From NCBI RefSeq assembly GCF_003312875.1, contig NZ_CP015163.1:4898001-4962000 (forward strand): a DNA stretch of 64,000 nucleotides, given 5' to 3'. The notes beneath the pieces were generated by a model that was not told where the DNA came from, ran no database searches, and saw only the letters and a program-made list of their open reading frames with translations. Position 1 is the stretch's first letter. Each line of letters starts with the position of its first letter. The DNA comes from Amycolatopsis albispora (GTDB lineage Bacteria; Actinomycetota; Actinomycetes; Mycobacteriales; Pseudonocardiaceae). Both the position numbers and the translations under genes were made by a program. Positions 55,875 through 64,000 of the stretch are shown here, in pieces.

Positions 55875-57440
55875 TCAGACGGTCAGGGTCCAGCTGTCGA
55901 GGTAGCCGGTGTCCGCCCGGTACACGTCCTGCACCCGCAGCTTCCAGGCACCGTTGGCGGCCTCCGAGGAGGCGTTCACGGTGTAGCTGGCGTTCAGGTC
56001 GTTGCCCGAGTCGCTGTTCGAGTTCTTCAGGCGGTACGCGGTGCCGTCCGGCGCGACCAGGTCGATCACCAGGTCACCCCGGTAGGTGTGCTTGATCTGC
56101 ACGTCGACCTTGGTGGTCGCGCTGGCGTTGCGCGCGCAGTCGGCGATGGTGATCGTGCTGGTCACCGCACCGGCCGGGGCGTCGGGAATGGCCACGTCGG
56201 TGGCGTTCGCGGTGGTGGCGCACGGCGTCGGCTCCGGGTCCGGCGTGCCGGTCCCGGTGTAGAGCAGCACGTTCGGCGAGCCGGTGCCCGGGCTGGTCAC
56301 CTTGCCCTTGGTGCCGTTGTTCACCAGCGCGGCCGACACCTGCGCGGGGGTGGCCGACGGGTTCGCCGCCAGGTACAGCGCGGCCGCGCCGACCACGTGC
56401 GGGGTGGCCATCGAGGTGCCGCTGATCGTGTTGGTGGCGGTGTTGCCGCCGATCCACGCCGAGGTGATGCCGCTGCCGGGCGCGAAGATGTCCAGGCAGT
56501 CACCGATGTTCGAGAAGCTCGACCGCGCGTCGGTGTTCGTGGTGGAGCCGACGGTGATGGCTTCCTTGGTGCGCGCCGGCGAGGTGTTGCAGGCGTTGGC
56601 GCCGCTGTCGTTGCCCGCGGCCAGGCCGTAGGTCACGCCGGAGGCGACCGAGTTGCGCACCGCGTTGTCCAAAGTGGTCGACGCGCCGCCGCCGAGGCTC
56701 ATGTTGGCGACCGCGGGCTTGACCGCGTTGCTGGTCACCCAGTCCACGCCGGCGATGACGCCCGCGGTGGTGCCGGAGCCGCTGCAGTTCAGCACGCGGA
56801 CGCCGACCAGCTTGGCGGCCTTGGCCACACCGTGCGCGGTGCCGCCGACGGTGCCCGCGACGTGCGTGCCGTGGCCCTGGCAGTCGGTGGCGTTGTTGTC
56901 GTTGTCGACGAAGTCGTAGCCGTGCGTGGCGCGGCCGCCGAAGTCGTTGTGCGTGGTCAGGATGCCGGTGTCGATGATGTACGCGGTGACGTTGGCCGCG
57001 TCGGTGCTGTAGCTGTACTTCTGGTTCAGCGGCAGGTCGCGCTGGTCGATCCGGTCGAGCCCCCAGGACGGCGGGTTCAGCTGGTCGGCGCTGGCCCGCA
57101 CCACCTTGTTCTGCTCCACGTAGGCCACCGCCGGGTCGGCGGCCGCCCGCTTCGCCTGCGTCTCGCTCATGTTCGCCGAGTAACCGCGCACGGTCGCGCC
57201 GAACAGCCGGTCCAGTGTGCCGCCGTGCCGGGAGAGCACGTTCTGGGCGGTACCGGCCACCGACTGCGCCGACACACCGTCCTTGAGCACCACGATGTAG
57301 CTGCCGGGTACGGCGTCGGCGCTGTTCGCGTCGACGATCGCGCCTTCCGCCGCGGTGGCGGCGGTGGTGCCGCCCAGCACGGTCAGCACGGCGGCGCCGG
57401 TGGCCAGGCCGAGCGCGGCCAGTGGTCTGCGCTTGCTCAT
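55875..57440 (-). CDS. Secreted subtilisin-like serine protease with P-domain
   Basis: The 521-aa protein has a signal peptide ([20 protein letters not shown]), an I9-type inhibitor propeptide ([16 protein letters not shown] to [14 protein letters not shown]), and an S8 protease domain with the triad Asp in [13 protein letters not shown], His in [11 protein letters not shown] and Ser in [15 protein letters not shown]. The C-terminal proprotein-convertase P-domain ([20 protein letters not shown] to LDSWTLTV) follows a Pro/Glu linker. An extracellular endopeptidase, like Streptomyces aqualysin-type proteases. ATG 57440 with GGAGGA is used, although the frame is open upstream. Confidence 0.94.
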   Translation of the reverse strand: MSKRRPLAALGLATGAAVLTVLGGTTAATAAEGAIVDANSADAVPGSYIVVLKDGVSAQSVAGTAQNVLSRHGGTLDRLFGATVRGYSANMSETQAKRAAADPAVAYVEQNKVVRASADQLNPPSWGLDRIDQRDLPLNQKYSYSTDAANVTAYIIDTGILTTHNDFGGRATHGYDFVDNDNNATDCQGHGTHVAGTVGGTAHGVAKAAKLVGVRVLNCSGSGTTAGVIAGVDWVTSNAVKPAVANMSLGGGASTTLDNAVRNSVASGVTYGLAAGNDSGANACNTSPARTKEAITVGSTTNTDARSSFSNIGDCLDIFAPGSGITSAWIGGNTATNTISGTSMATPHVVGAAALYLAANPSATPAQVSAALVNNGTKGKVTSPGTGSPNVLLYTGTGTPDPEPTPCATTANATDVAIPDAPAGAVTSTITIADCARNASATTKVDVQIKHTYRGDLVIDLVAPDGTAYRLKNSNSDSGNDLNASYTVNASSEAANGAWKLRVQDVYRADTGYLDSWTLTV

Positions 57441-57710
57441 CTGGGGTCCTCCATGGCAGGGTTCGCCGGCCCGCCGACGGGATCGACGGGCAGCCGAAAC
57501 GGGGGTTACCGGGGAACGGGAGCGTGCGCGGTGGGTGAAAGGGACTTCACCCTCTGTCGCACGCAAGAGAGCGTAAGTCCGAGATTCCCCCGAAGGTAGA
57601 CCTTGAAATCCGCTGTTCCAGGGAGTATGGCGCGACTCGAACGGCCGCCGACGAAAGTAGGGATTACCCTGCGGTTGCCCTCTTCAGCGGCCTGCGGTTG
57701 AGTTCGGCGC

Positions 57711-58232
57711 ATGCTGATCCGCCGCGAAACCGCGTCCGACGCTGCCGCCATCCGGGTGGTGCACGACGCCGCGTTCGCCAAGCCGGATGCACCGGGTGCG
57801 GAAACCGTGGAGGCCAGGCTGGTCGGCGAACTGCGTGCCGACGGTGACCTGATCCCGGCGCTGTCGCTGGTCGCGGAACTGGACGGCCGGATCGCCGGGC
57901 ACGTGTGCTGCAGCCACGCACGCATCGAGAGCAGCCCGGGGCCGGTCGGCCTCGGCCCGCTGGGCGTGCTGCCGGAGACCCAGTCGGCGGGCGTCGGCTC
58001 GGCGTTGATGCACGCGGTGCTCGCCGCCGCGGACGCCCTGGAAATACCGGTGGTCGTGCTGCTCGGCTCCCCCGGCTTCTACGCCCGGTTCGGCTTCGTG
58101 CCCGCCGCCCGCCTCGGCATCACACCGTCCACTCCGGACTGGGAGCCGTACTTCCAGGTGCGCCCGCTTTCGGCCTATTCGGAGGAGTTCACCGGCGCCT
58201 TCCACTACGCGCCGGCCTTCGACCGGATCTAG
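57711..58232 (+). CDS. GNAT-family N-acetyltransferase
   Basis: The 173-aa protein has a complete GNAT fold: LIRRETASDAAAIRVVHDAA, SLVAELDGRIAGHVCCSHAR, LGPLGVLPETQSAGVGSALM (acetyl-CoA loop) and LGSPGFYARFGFVPAARLGI. The last pattern (PGFYARFGF) is typical of YhbS-like acetyltransferases. Acceptor unknown. Its stop overlaps the stop of the convergent transporter gene by 3 nt. Confidence 0.88.
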   Translation: MLIRRETASDAAAIRVVHDAAFAKPDAPGAETVEARLVGELRADGDLIPALSLVAELDGRIAGHVCCSHARIESSPGPVGLGPLGVLPETQSAGVGSALMHAVLAAADALEIPVVVLLGSPGFYARFGFVPAARLGITPSTPDWEPYFQVRPLSAYSEEFTGAFHYAPAFDRI

Positions 58233-59122
58233 CTGCTCAACCCGTTGTCACGCAAGAACTTCTCGGCGATGTCGAGCGGGTTCTGCTTCTCCTCGCTGAA
58301 CTCCACGTTCAACCGGGTCAGCTTCTCGGTGGTCAGCACGGCGGAGACGTCGTTGAGCGCCTTGGTCTCCCGTTCGTTGAGCGTGCCCTTGGCCACCAGC
58401 GGCACGATGTTCTGCGCCGGGAACATCGACTTGTCGTCCTCCAGCGGCACGAAGCCGTTGCTGGCGATGGTCGACGAGGTGCTGAACAGGTCCGCCACCT
58501 GGATCTCACCGGAGCGCAGCGCGGCCACGGTCACCGGCCCGCCGGTGTCGGTGGTCCGGATCTCCTTGAACTCGCAGCCGTAGAGCGCCTTGATCTTGTC
58601 CTTCCAGCGGTCGCTCCACTGCCCTGGACCGCCGAAGACCAGCTCACCGCAGCGCGGCCCGAGGTCGGAGAAGGTCCGCACCCCGGAGTCGGCCAGTTCC
58701 TTGCGCACCACCAGCAGGTCCTTGTCCTCCGCGGGCGCCTGGTCGAGCACCTCGAACCCGGCGGGCAGCTTCTGCTCCAGCTCGCGGTAGACGTCCTCCG
58801 ACGTGGTCGCCGTGGTGTTCTTGTCGAAGTACCGCAGCAAGTTGCCGGAGTAGTCGGGCACCACCGACAGCGAGCGGTCCTGCAGCGCCTTGACCACCAC
58901 CTCCCGGCTGCCCACCGGCGGCCGCACGGTGACGTTGTCCGCCCCGGCGTTGCGCAGCGCGCCCGCGTAGATCTGCGCCAGCAGCAGGCTTTCACCCACG
59001 TCCGAGGCGCCGATGATGATCTCGCCGGTCGGCCCGCCCTCGGCGCCGCCTTCGAACGGGTTGCCGCAGGCCGAGGTCAACAGCGCGACCACCGCCAGCA
59101 GAATTCCCAGCCGTCGCTTCAC
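58229..59122 (-). CDS. Osmoprotectant ABC transporter substrate-binding lipoprotein
   Basis: The 297-aa protein has a lipoprotein signal (GILLAVVALLTSAC) and an OpuAC/ProX-type solute-binding domain: IIIGASDVGESLLLAQIYAG, VTVRPPVGSREVVVKALQDR, SLSVVPDYSGNLLRYFD and NIVPLVAKGTLNERETKALN. It should capture glycine betaine, choline or a related quaternary amine outside the membrane. GTG 59122 lies in a GTGA overlap with the permease stop; last gene of a four-gene operon running from 61624. Confidence 0.88.
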   Translation of the reverse strand: MKRRLGILLAVVALLTSACGNPFEGGAEGGPTGEIIIGASDVGESLLLAQIYAGALRNAGADNVTVRPPVGSREVVVKALQDRSLSVVPDYSGNLLRYFDKNTTATTSEDVYRELEQKLPAGFEVLDQAPAEDKDLLVVRKELADSGVRTFSDLGPRCGELVFGGPGQWSDRWKDKIKALYGCEFKEIRTTDTGGPVTVAALRSGEIQVADLFSTSSTIASNGFVPLEDDKSMFPAQNIVPLVAKGTLNERETKALNDVSAVLTTEKLTRLNVEFSEEKQNPLDIAEKFLRDNGLSS

Positions 59123-59820
59123 TGAGCGCCTCCCGCCGCCTTGGCCTGCTTCCCGGCGGCCCGCGCGGCCAGCCGGACGCCCTTCGGCACCACGGCCCGT
59201 TGCAGGCCCGCGAAAATCAGGTCCAGCACGATGGCCAGCAACGCGGTCAGCACCGCGCCCGCGACCACCTTGCCGTAGTCGAACACCGCCAGCCCGTCGA
59301 GCAGGAACCGGCCGAGCCCGCCGAGCCCGACGTAGGCCGCCACCGCCGCGGTCGCCACCAGCTGCAGCACCGCGTTGCGCACCCCGCCGAGCACGAGCGG
59401 CAGCGAAATCGGCACTTCGACCTTCCACAGCCGCTGCCAGCCGGTCATGCCGACGCCCTGCGCCGCGTCGACCACCCCGTGGTCGGTGGCCTGCAACCCG
59501 GCGTAGGTCGCGGCGAGGATCGGCGGAATCGCCAGCACCACCAACGCGATCGTGGTCGCCGGACCCTCCACGGTGAACAGCAGGAAGAGAAAGGTGACCA
59601 GGCCGAGCGTGGGCAGCGCGCGGATCGAGTTGCCCGCCGCCACCAGCAGCACCGCGCCGCGTCCGGTGTGCCCGACGAAGAGCCCCACCGGCACCGCGAT
59701 GACCAGTGCGATCACCAGTGCCAGCAGCACGTAGCCGACGTGCTCGGCGAGCCGGTTCGGCACCCCGTCCACGCCCTGCCAGTTGGCCGGATCACCGAAC
59801 CAGCCGAAGATCTCGTTCAT
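59119..59820 (-). CDS. Osmoprotectant ABC transporter permease
   Basis: The 233-aa permease of the OpuB/ProW type has about five or six helices (YVLLALVIALVIAVPVGLFV, LVTFLFLLFTVEGPATTIAL, GAVLTALLAIVLDLIFAGLQ) and the EAA loop region VVDAAQGVGMTGWQRLWKVE that docks the ATPase. ATGA overlap with the upstream permease gene and GTGA with the binding-protein gene. Two different permeases in one operon are usual for this subgroup. Confidence 0.88.
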   Translation of the reverse strand: MNEIFGWFGDPANWQGVDGVPNRLAEHVGYVLLALVIALVIAVPVGLFVGHTGRGAVLLVAAGNSIRALPTLGLVTFLFLLFTVEGPATTIALVVLAIPPILAATYAGLQATDHGVVDAAQGVGMTGWQRLWKVEVPISLPLVLGGVRNAVLQLVATAAVAAYVGLGGLGRFLLDGLAVFDYGKVVAGAVLTALLAIVLDLIFAGLQRAVVPKGVRLAARAAGKQAKAAGGAQ

Positions 59821-60521
59821 CCCGCACTCCCCGCGGTCACGTCGGCGGCCGGTTTGGCGGTGGCCCGCTGCCACGGCGTGCTCACCCGGAGCAGCCACAC
59901 CAGCAGCAGATCGGTCAGCAGCGCCAGCAACAGCGTCAGCACGATGCCGACCACGATCGGCGAGAAGTACTCGCGCTGGAAGCCGTCGGTGAACAACACG
60001 CCAAGCCCGCCGGTGCCGATCAGCGCGCCGACGCTGACCAGGCTGATGTTGCTCACCGCGCCGACGCGCACGCCCGCGGCGAACACCGGCACCGCCAGCG
60101 GCAGCTCGACGGTGAAGAAGCGGCGCACCGGCTGGTAGCCGATCGCGGTGGCGGCCGCGATCACCGGCGGCGACACCGAGTCCAGCGCGTCCAGCACCGG
60201 GCGCACCAGCAACGCGGTGGTGTAGATGGTCAGCGCCACGATCACGTTGACGCTGTCCAGGATCTTCGTCCCGATCAGGCCGGGGATGACCACGAACAAC
60301 GCCAGTGACGGGATCGTGTAGAGCAGGTTCGACACCACCATCGCCACGCGGCGCGCGGTCCGCCAGCGCTTGCCGGCCCAGCCGACCAGCACCGCCAGCA
60401 CCACGCCGAACACCAGCGGCAGCAGGGCCAGGTACACGTGCTCGCCCAGGTTCTGCAGCAGTTGCGCGCGGTTGTTGGCGCTGGACAGATATCGTCCGAG
60501 CTCGTCGAAGAACTCGCCCAT
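59817..60521 (-). CDS. Osmoprotectant ABC transporter permease
   Basis: The 234-aa protein is the second OpuB/ProW-like permease: YLALLPLVFGVVLAVLVGWA, VVSNLLYTIPSLALFVVIPG, then the EAA region VIAAATAIGYQPVRRFFTVE and VGIVLTLLLALLTDLLLVWL. It should pair with the downstream permease as a heterodimer. ATG 60521 lies 11 nt after the ATPase stop. Confidence 0.88.
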   Translation of the reverse strand: MGEFFDELGRYLSSANNRAQLLQNLGEHVYLALLPLVFGVVLAVLVGWAGKRWRTARRVAMVVSNLLYTIPSLALFVVIPGLIGTKILDSVNVIVALTIYTTALLVRPVLDALDSVSPPVIAAATAIGYQPVRRFFTVELPLAVPVFAAGVRVGAVSNISLVSVGALIGTGGLGVLFTDGFQREYFSPIVVGIVLTLLLALLTDLLLVWLLRVSTPWQRATAKPAADVTAGSAG

Positions 60522-60532
60522 GTGCCCGCCCC

Positions 60533-61624
60533 CTATCCCGCCGCTCCCTGCGGGTGCGCCTCGATCACGTCCAGCACCTGGCGGGCGGTCACCGCGCCGA
60601 TCACCCGGCCGTTGTCGTCGACCACCACGCCGAGGCTGGCCGGTGAGGACAAGGCCGCGTCCAGCGCACCGCGCACCGGCGTGCCCTTCTGGTACAGCGA
60701 ACCGCCCGCGACCAGGTCGGTCTCCGCCAGCTCACCGTCCACAGTGGAATTCGGCGGCAGCCAGCCACGCGGCTCGCCGTCGCCGTTCACCGCGATGCGC
60801 CAGGTCGCGCCGTCGCCCGGCACGCTGCCGACCTCGACCGTCTCGATCGGATCGATCCGCACGTCCTCGGCGGTCAGGAAGGACAGGCCGCGGTAACCGC
60901 GGTCCTTGCCGACGAAGGAGGCGACGAAGTCGTCGACCGGGTGGCGCAGCACGTCCGACGGCGTGCCGTACTGGGCCAGCTTGCCGCCGACCCGCATCAC
61001 CGCGACCTTGTCGCCGAGGCGCACGGCTTCGTCGATGTCGTGCGTGACAAAAACGATGGTCTTGCCGAGTTGCTGCTGCAGCCGGAGCAGCTCGTCCTGC
61101 AGGCCCTCGCGGACCACCGGGTCCACCGCGGAGAACGGCTCGTCCATCAGCAGCACCGGCGAGTCGGCGGCGAGCGCGCGCGCCACGCCGACGCGCTGCT
61201 GCTGCCCGCCGGAGAGCTGCGCGGGGTACCGCTTGCCCAGTTCCGCCGGCAGGCCCACGGTTTCCAGCAGCTCGGCGGCGCGGGCCCGCGCCTTTCCCTT
61301 GCCCCAGCCGGACAGCAGCGGCACGGTGGCCACGTTGTCCAGAACTGTCCTATGTGGAAAGAGACCGGCGTGCTGGATGACGTAGCCGATGCCGCGCCGC
61401 AGTTGCGCCGGCGGCGAGTCGCAGACATCCTTGCCGTCCAGCAGCACGGTGCCCGAAGTCGGCTCGACCATGCGGTTGATCATCCGCAGCGAGGTGGTCT
61501 TGCCGCAGCCCGACGGCCCGACGAACACGGTGATGGTGCCGTCCTCCACCGTGAGACTGAGGTTGTCGACCGCGACGGTCCCGTCCGGGTACTTCTTCGT
61601 CACGCCCTGGAACTCGATTGCCAC
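60533..61624 (-). CDS. Osmoprotectant ABC transporter ATPase with CBS domain
   Basis: The 363-aa ATPase has Walker A (GPSGCGKTTS), signature (LSGGQQQRVGVARALA), Walker B (VLLMDEPFSAVDP) and H-loop (VFVTHDIDEAVRLGD), then a C-terminal extension of about 120 residues containing CBS-type sequence (TPVRGALDAALSSPASLGVV and VDDNGRVIGAVTARQVLDVI). In OpuA-type importers CBS domains sense ionic strength or c-di-AMP, which gives a route for osmotic control (family knowledge). First gene of the operon; divergent from the BpsA-like gene. Confidence 0.9.
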   Translation of the reverse strand: MAIEFQGVTKKYPDGTVAVDNLSLTVEDGTITVFVGPSGCGKTTSLRMINRMVEPTSGTVLLDGKDVCDSPPAQLRRGIGYVIQHAGLFPHRTVLDNVATVPLLSGWGKGKARARAAELLETVGLPAELGKRYPAQLSGGQQQRVGVARALAADSPVLLMDEPFSAVDPVVREGLQDELLRLQQQLGKTIVFVTHDIDEAVRLGDKVAVMRVGGKLAQYGTPSDVLRHPVDDFVASFVGKDRGYRGLSFLTAEDVRIDPIETVEVGSVPGDGATWRIAVNGDGEPRGWLPPNSTVDGELAETDLVAGGSLYQKGTPVRGALDAALSSPASLGVVVDDNGRVIGAVTARQVLDVIEAHPQGAAG

Positions 61625-61708
61625 GTGGCACTCCCATCGACGACCACAGGTCGGAAAACCCTAGCCCAGATCAATGCGCGGGGCACGGCATTCCATATGT
61701 TGTGCGTC

Positions 61709-63091
61709 GTGAGTTCACTGAACGAGGTACTGGCCTCCCACGGCGTGCACCAGCGCCCGCTGCGCACCGCCATCGGCCTGCTGGGGGACGGCTGGATCCG
61801 GTTCGACGAGCTGGTCCGCCGTGCCGCGGCCCCGCGACGGAGCGTGGAAGAACTGCTGGCCGCGCTCGGCACCGACCTCGATCGGGACGGGGATTCGGTG
61901 CGGTTGCGCCCGGACGCCGTCGAGCGGTACGCCGAATTCCGCGTGTGCGAGGAGAAGTCCGCGCCCGGCCTGCTGGCGGAGATGTCGCGGCTGATCTCGG
62001 CGGTGCCGCCGCCACTGCCCGCGCTCGACCACGTCCAGGCCACCGCGGAAACCGTGGTGCGGCGCGCGGAATGGCTCGACGCGCGGTACGACCTCGGTCG
62101 CGCGCGGCTGTTGTTCCTCGGTGACCACGATCTCACTTCGCTCGCCGTGCACACGTTGCGCCCGGACGCCGACCTGACCGTGGTCGACCTCGACGAGCGG
62201 GTACTCGCCTATGTGGACGAGCACTCCGATGGCGCGGTCCGCACGCTGCACGCCGATCTGCGCGTCGGCCTGCCGCACGCCGTGCTCGGCGGCGCCGACC
62301 TGGTGTTCAGCGATCCGCCGTACACCCCGGAGGGCATGGGCCTGTTCGCCGCCCGCGGCATCGAAGCGCTGGCCGACCCGCCGCTGGGCAGGCTGCTGCT
62401 GGCGTACGGCTACAGCCCGCGGCACCCGGCGCTCGGCGGGCAGGTGCAGCAGGAGCTGCTGCGGCTGGGGCTGACCTTCGAGGCGATCCTGCCGGACTTC
62501 CACTCGTACCACGGCGCGCAGGCCATCGGCGCGGCCGCGGACCTGTACGTCTGCCAGCCGACCGCACGGGCCCGCAAGCAGAAGGCGAAGCAGGGCATCT
62601 ACACGCACGGCCCGCAGTCGGTCGAAGCCACCGGCTCGGGGGCGGCGCTGCTGGACCGCGTGCGGGAGATCGCCGACCGGCCGGTGGTCGAGACACCACG
62701 CGCGGACTGGTCGAAGCCGATCAACGGCGAGGTGCTGGCCTTCGACCTGAGTGGCGACCCCGGCCCGTGGCTGCTGCGGCTGCTGCTCGCCACGAACGCG
62801 TCACGGGTGGCCGTGCTGGTGCCGAACTCGCACCCGGACCTGGTCAGTGCCTCGGCGCAGGCCGCGCTGCACGCCCTGCTCGACCGGAAGTACCAGCTGA
62901 AACTGCTGCGGAGCCTGCCGGACAACAAGCACGCCGTGGTGGTCGCCGACCTCGTCGAGGCGCCCGCCGTCCCGCTCACCAGGGCACACGCCCGGCTGGC
63001 CAACGTGCCGGGCGTGGACCCGGCACTGCACCCGTACCGGCTGATCGACCTGCCGCGGCACACCCTGGAAACCCTGCTGCCCACGCTCTGA
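61709..63091 (+). CDS. BpsA-family (branched polyamine synthase-like) methyltransferase-fold protein
   Basis: The 460-aa protein has a winged-helix-like N-terminus (about 1-90) and a Rossmann aminopropyl/methyltransferase domain: LGRARLLFLGDHDLTSLAVH, ADLTVVDLDERVLAYVD and LVFSDPPYTPEGMGLFAARG. The SDPPYTPEG motif with this layout matches N4-bis(aminopropyl)spermidine synthase (BpsA, formerly DUF43). The C-terminal 120 residues (LLATNASRVAVLVPNSHPDL) are an actinobacterial extension. Whether it makes branched polyamines here is unknown. GTG 61709 has TATGTT 7 nt upstream, consistent with a leaderless mRNA; ATG 61697 is an alternative. Confidence 0.8.
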   Translation: MSSLNEVLASHGVHQRPLRTAIGLLGDGWIRFDELVRRAAAPRRSVEELLAALGTDLDRDGDSVRLRPDAVERYAEFRVCEEKSAPGLLAEMSRLISAVPPPLPALDHVQATAETVVRRAEWLDARYDLGRARLLFLGDHDLTSLAVHTLRPDADLTVVDLDERVLAYVDEHSDGAVRTLHADLRVGLPHAVLGGADLVFSDPPYTPEGMGLFAARGIEALADPPLGRLLLAYGYSPRHPALGGQVQQELLRLGLTFEAILPDFHSYHGAQAIGAAADLYVCQPTARARKQKAKQGIYTHGPQSVEATGSGAALLDRVREIADRPVVETPRADWSKPINGEVLAFDLSGDPGPWLLRLLLATNASRVAVLVPNSHPDLVSASAQAALHALLDRKYQLKLLRSLPDNKHAVVVADLVEAPAVPLTRAHARLANVPGVDPALHPYRLIDLPRHTLETLLPTL

Positions 63092-63097
63092 CCCCGG

Positions 63098-63148
63098 ACA
63101 CGAATGTGGCTTTCGGGGCGAAATCCGCCCCGAAAGCCACATTCGTGT
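63098..63148. repeat. Intergenic palindrome, ACACGAATGTGGCTTT family, 23-bp copy
   Basis: A perfect 23-bp inverted repeat (63098-63120 with 63126-63148), loop AAATC. The arm ACACGAATGTGGCTTTCGGG then GCG is the same as copy 1 at 4333 for 22 bp. It lies between the convergent BpsA-like and malic enzyme genes. Confidence 0.92.
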
Positions 63149-63168
63149 TCTCCAACCAGAGAGGCGGC

Positions 63169-64000
63169 CTAGGAGTTCACGCCGTCCTCGCCGGCGGCCT
63201 TCGCCACGGCGGCGGCCACTTCGAGCGCGACCCGCGGGTCCAGCGGGCTCGGCACGATCCGGTCCGGGCCGAGGTCGTCGGAGGCGACCGCGACGATGGC
63301 GTCCGCGGCGGCGATCTTCATCCGCTCGGTGATCGCCCGCGCGCCGGAGTCCAGCGCACCGCGGAACACGCCGGGGAAGGCCAGCACGTTGTTGATCTGG
63401 TTGGGGAAGTCGCTGCGCCCGGTGGCCACGATCGAGGCGTACTTGGCCGCCACGTCCGGGTGGATCTCCGGGTCCGGATTGGACAGTGCGAACACGATCG
63501 AGCCGGTGGCCATGGTGGCCAGCAGCTCCTCCTCGATGGTGGAGCCCGACAGCCCGAGGAACACGTCGGCACCCCGGATCGCCTCCGGCAGCCCGCCGGT
63601 GAGCCCGCTGGCGTTCGTCGACGCGGCCAACTCCTGCTTGACCGGGTTCAGCCCGTCCCGGCCCTGGTGGATGATGCCCTTCGAGTCCAGCACGGTGACC
63701 TCGCCGATGCCCGCGGCCTGCAGGATCCGCGCGCAGGCCACGCCGGCCGCGCCGGCCCCGGAGATCACCACCCGCTGGTCGGCCAGGTTCTTGTCGAGCA
63801 CCAGGTTCGCCCCGCGCAGCGCGGCCAGCGCCACGATCGCGGTGCCGTGCTGGTCGTCGTGCATGACCGGGCAGTCCAGCGCGGCCTTGAGCTTGTCCTC
63901 CAGCTCGAAGCAGCGCGGCGCCGCGATGTCCTCCAGGTTCACCGCGCCGAACGACGGCCGCAGCCGGACCAGCGTCTCGACGATCTCGTCCACGTCGGTG
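63169..64000 (-). CDS. NAD(P)-dependent malic enzyme, 5' end outside window
   Basis: The 277 C-terminal residues visible cover the metal and NAD domains of a prokaryotic malic enzyme: GAVNLEDIAAPRCFELEDKL, DCPVMHDDQHGTAIVALAAL (metal-binding), QRVVISGAGAAGVACARILQ (GxGxxG nucleotide site), GLSGSTIEEELLATMATGSI and FALSNPDPEIHPDVAAKYA, then SDFPNQINNVLAFPGVFRGA. It decarboxylates malate to pyruvate. The gene runs off the right edge, so start and full length are not seen. The short form without a phosphotransacetylase domain is indicated, because the stop follows soon after the catalytic part. Confidence 0.93.
   Translation of the reverse strand, partial: TDVDEIVETLVRLRPSFGAVNLEDIAAPRCFELEDKLKAALDCPVMHDDQHGTAIVALAALRGANLVLDKNLADQRVVISGAGAAGVACARILQAAGIGEVTVLDSKGIIHQGRDGLNPVKQELAASTNASGLTGGLPEAIRGADVFLGLSGSTIEEELLATMATGSIVFALSNPDPEIHPDVAAKYASIVATGRSDFPNQINNVLAFPGVFRGALDSGARAITERMKIAAADAIVAVASDDLGPDRIVPSPLDPRVALEVAAAVAKAAGEDGVNS

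Overview
The window is chromosomal DNA of a high-GC actinomycete. The best fit is a member of the Pseudonocardiaceae close to Amycolatopsis. The evidence is strong G/C bias at third codon positions, frequent GTG starts, many 4-nt GTGA/ATGA overlaps between genes, a fused E2-E1 2-oxoglutarate decarboxylase (Kgd type), a WhiB-like protein, an EspC/YbaB type VII secretion cassette, and secreted xylanase, lipase and subtilase genes. The species call is inference.

Layout. 0.3-6.3 kb: a structured leader with a 30-aa ORF, a coupled FAD oxidase/ThDP decarboxylase pair, a PP2C phosphatase, a DUF3558-like lipoprotein and a secreted esterase. 6.4-8.2 kb: a decayed island holding a glycosyltransferase start with a frameshift, an intact WhiB-like gene with a phage-type zinc tail, a helicase-like scrap and the C-terminal box of a tyrosine recombinase. 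8.2-15.6 kb: fatty-acid beta-oxidation (fadB, fadA, a tandem-HTH TetR regulator, two acyl-CoA dehydrogenases). 15.7-20.2 kb: a small secreted protein, a YdcF-like protein, a RelE/YefM toxin-antitoxin pair, a PhaC-like hydrolase with an SDR, and a GNAT gene coupled to a frameshifted gene. 20.2-28.9 kb: the leucine/branched-chain acyl-CoA operon (carboxylase beta, biotin subunit alpha, acyl-CoA dehydrogenase), its probable BkaR-like TetR regulator, and between them a GH10-CE4-CBM2 xylanolytic enzyme and an SGNH lipase. 29-40 kb: metY-metX, a PucR regulator, a quinone-reductase/LLM/PPOx operon, alanine dehydrogenase, and an MFS exporter with its TetR. 40.5-46.8 kb: an ABC-2 pair and a 1255-aa fused multidrug-type ABC exporter. 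46.8-49.1 kb: an IS110-family element with a candidate bridge RNA, then C-rich tandem repeats. 49.2-51.8 kb: small genes around an EspC/YbaB/SMI1 cassette. 52-64 kb: kgd, a subtilase with P-domain, GNAT, a four-gene glycine-betaine-type ABC importer, a BpsA-family enzyme, and the 3' part of malic enzyme.

How parts work together. Shared palindromes suggest regulatory circuits. A 16-bp GTTAG-type palindrome lies in front of both the BkaR-like TetR gene and the branched-chain carboxylase operon. CGAAATTTTCG palindromes lie in front of the xylanase gene. A 17-bp palindrome contains the antitoxin start codons. Two TAC-N3-GTA sites precede the MFS-TetR operon.

The signals most worth following are (1) the non-coding 5' part of the IS110 element, which can fold as a 5' hairpin plus two guide-bearing stem-loops whose arms match the element's own ends, and (2) a family of dispersed intergenic palindromes sharing the arm ACACGAATGTGGCTTT, found mainly between convergent genes.
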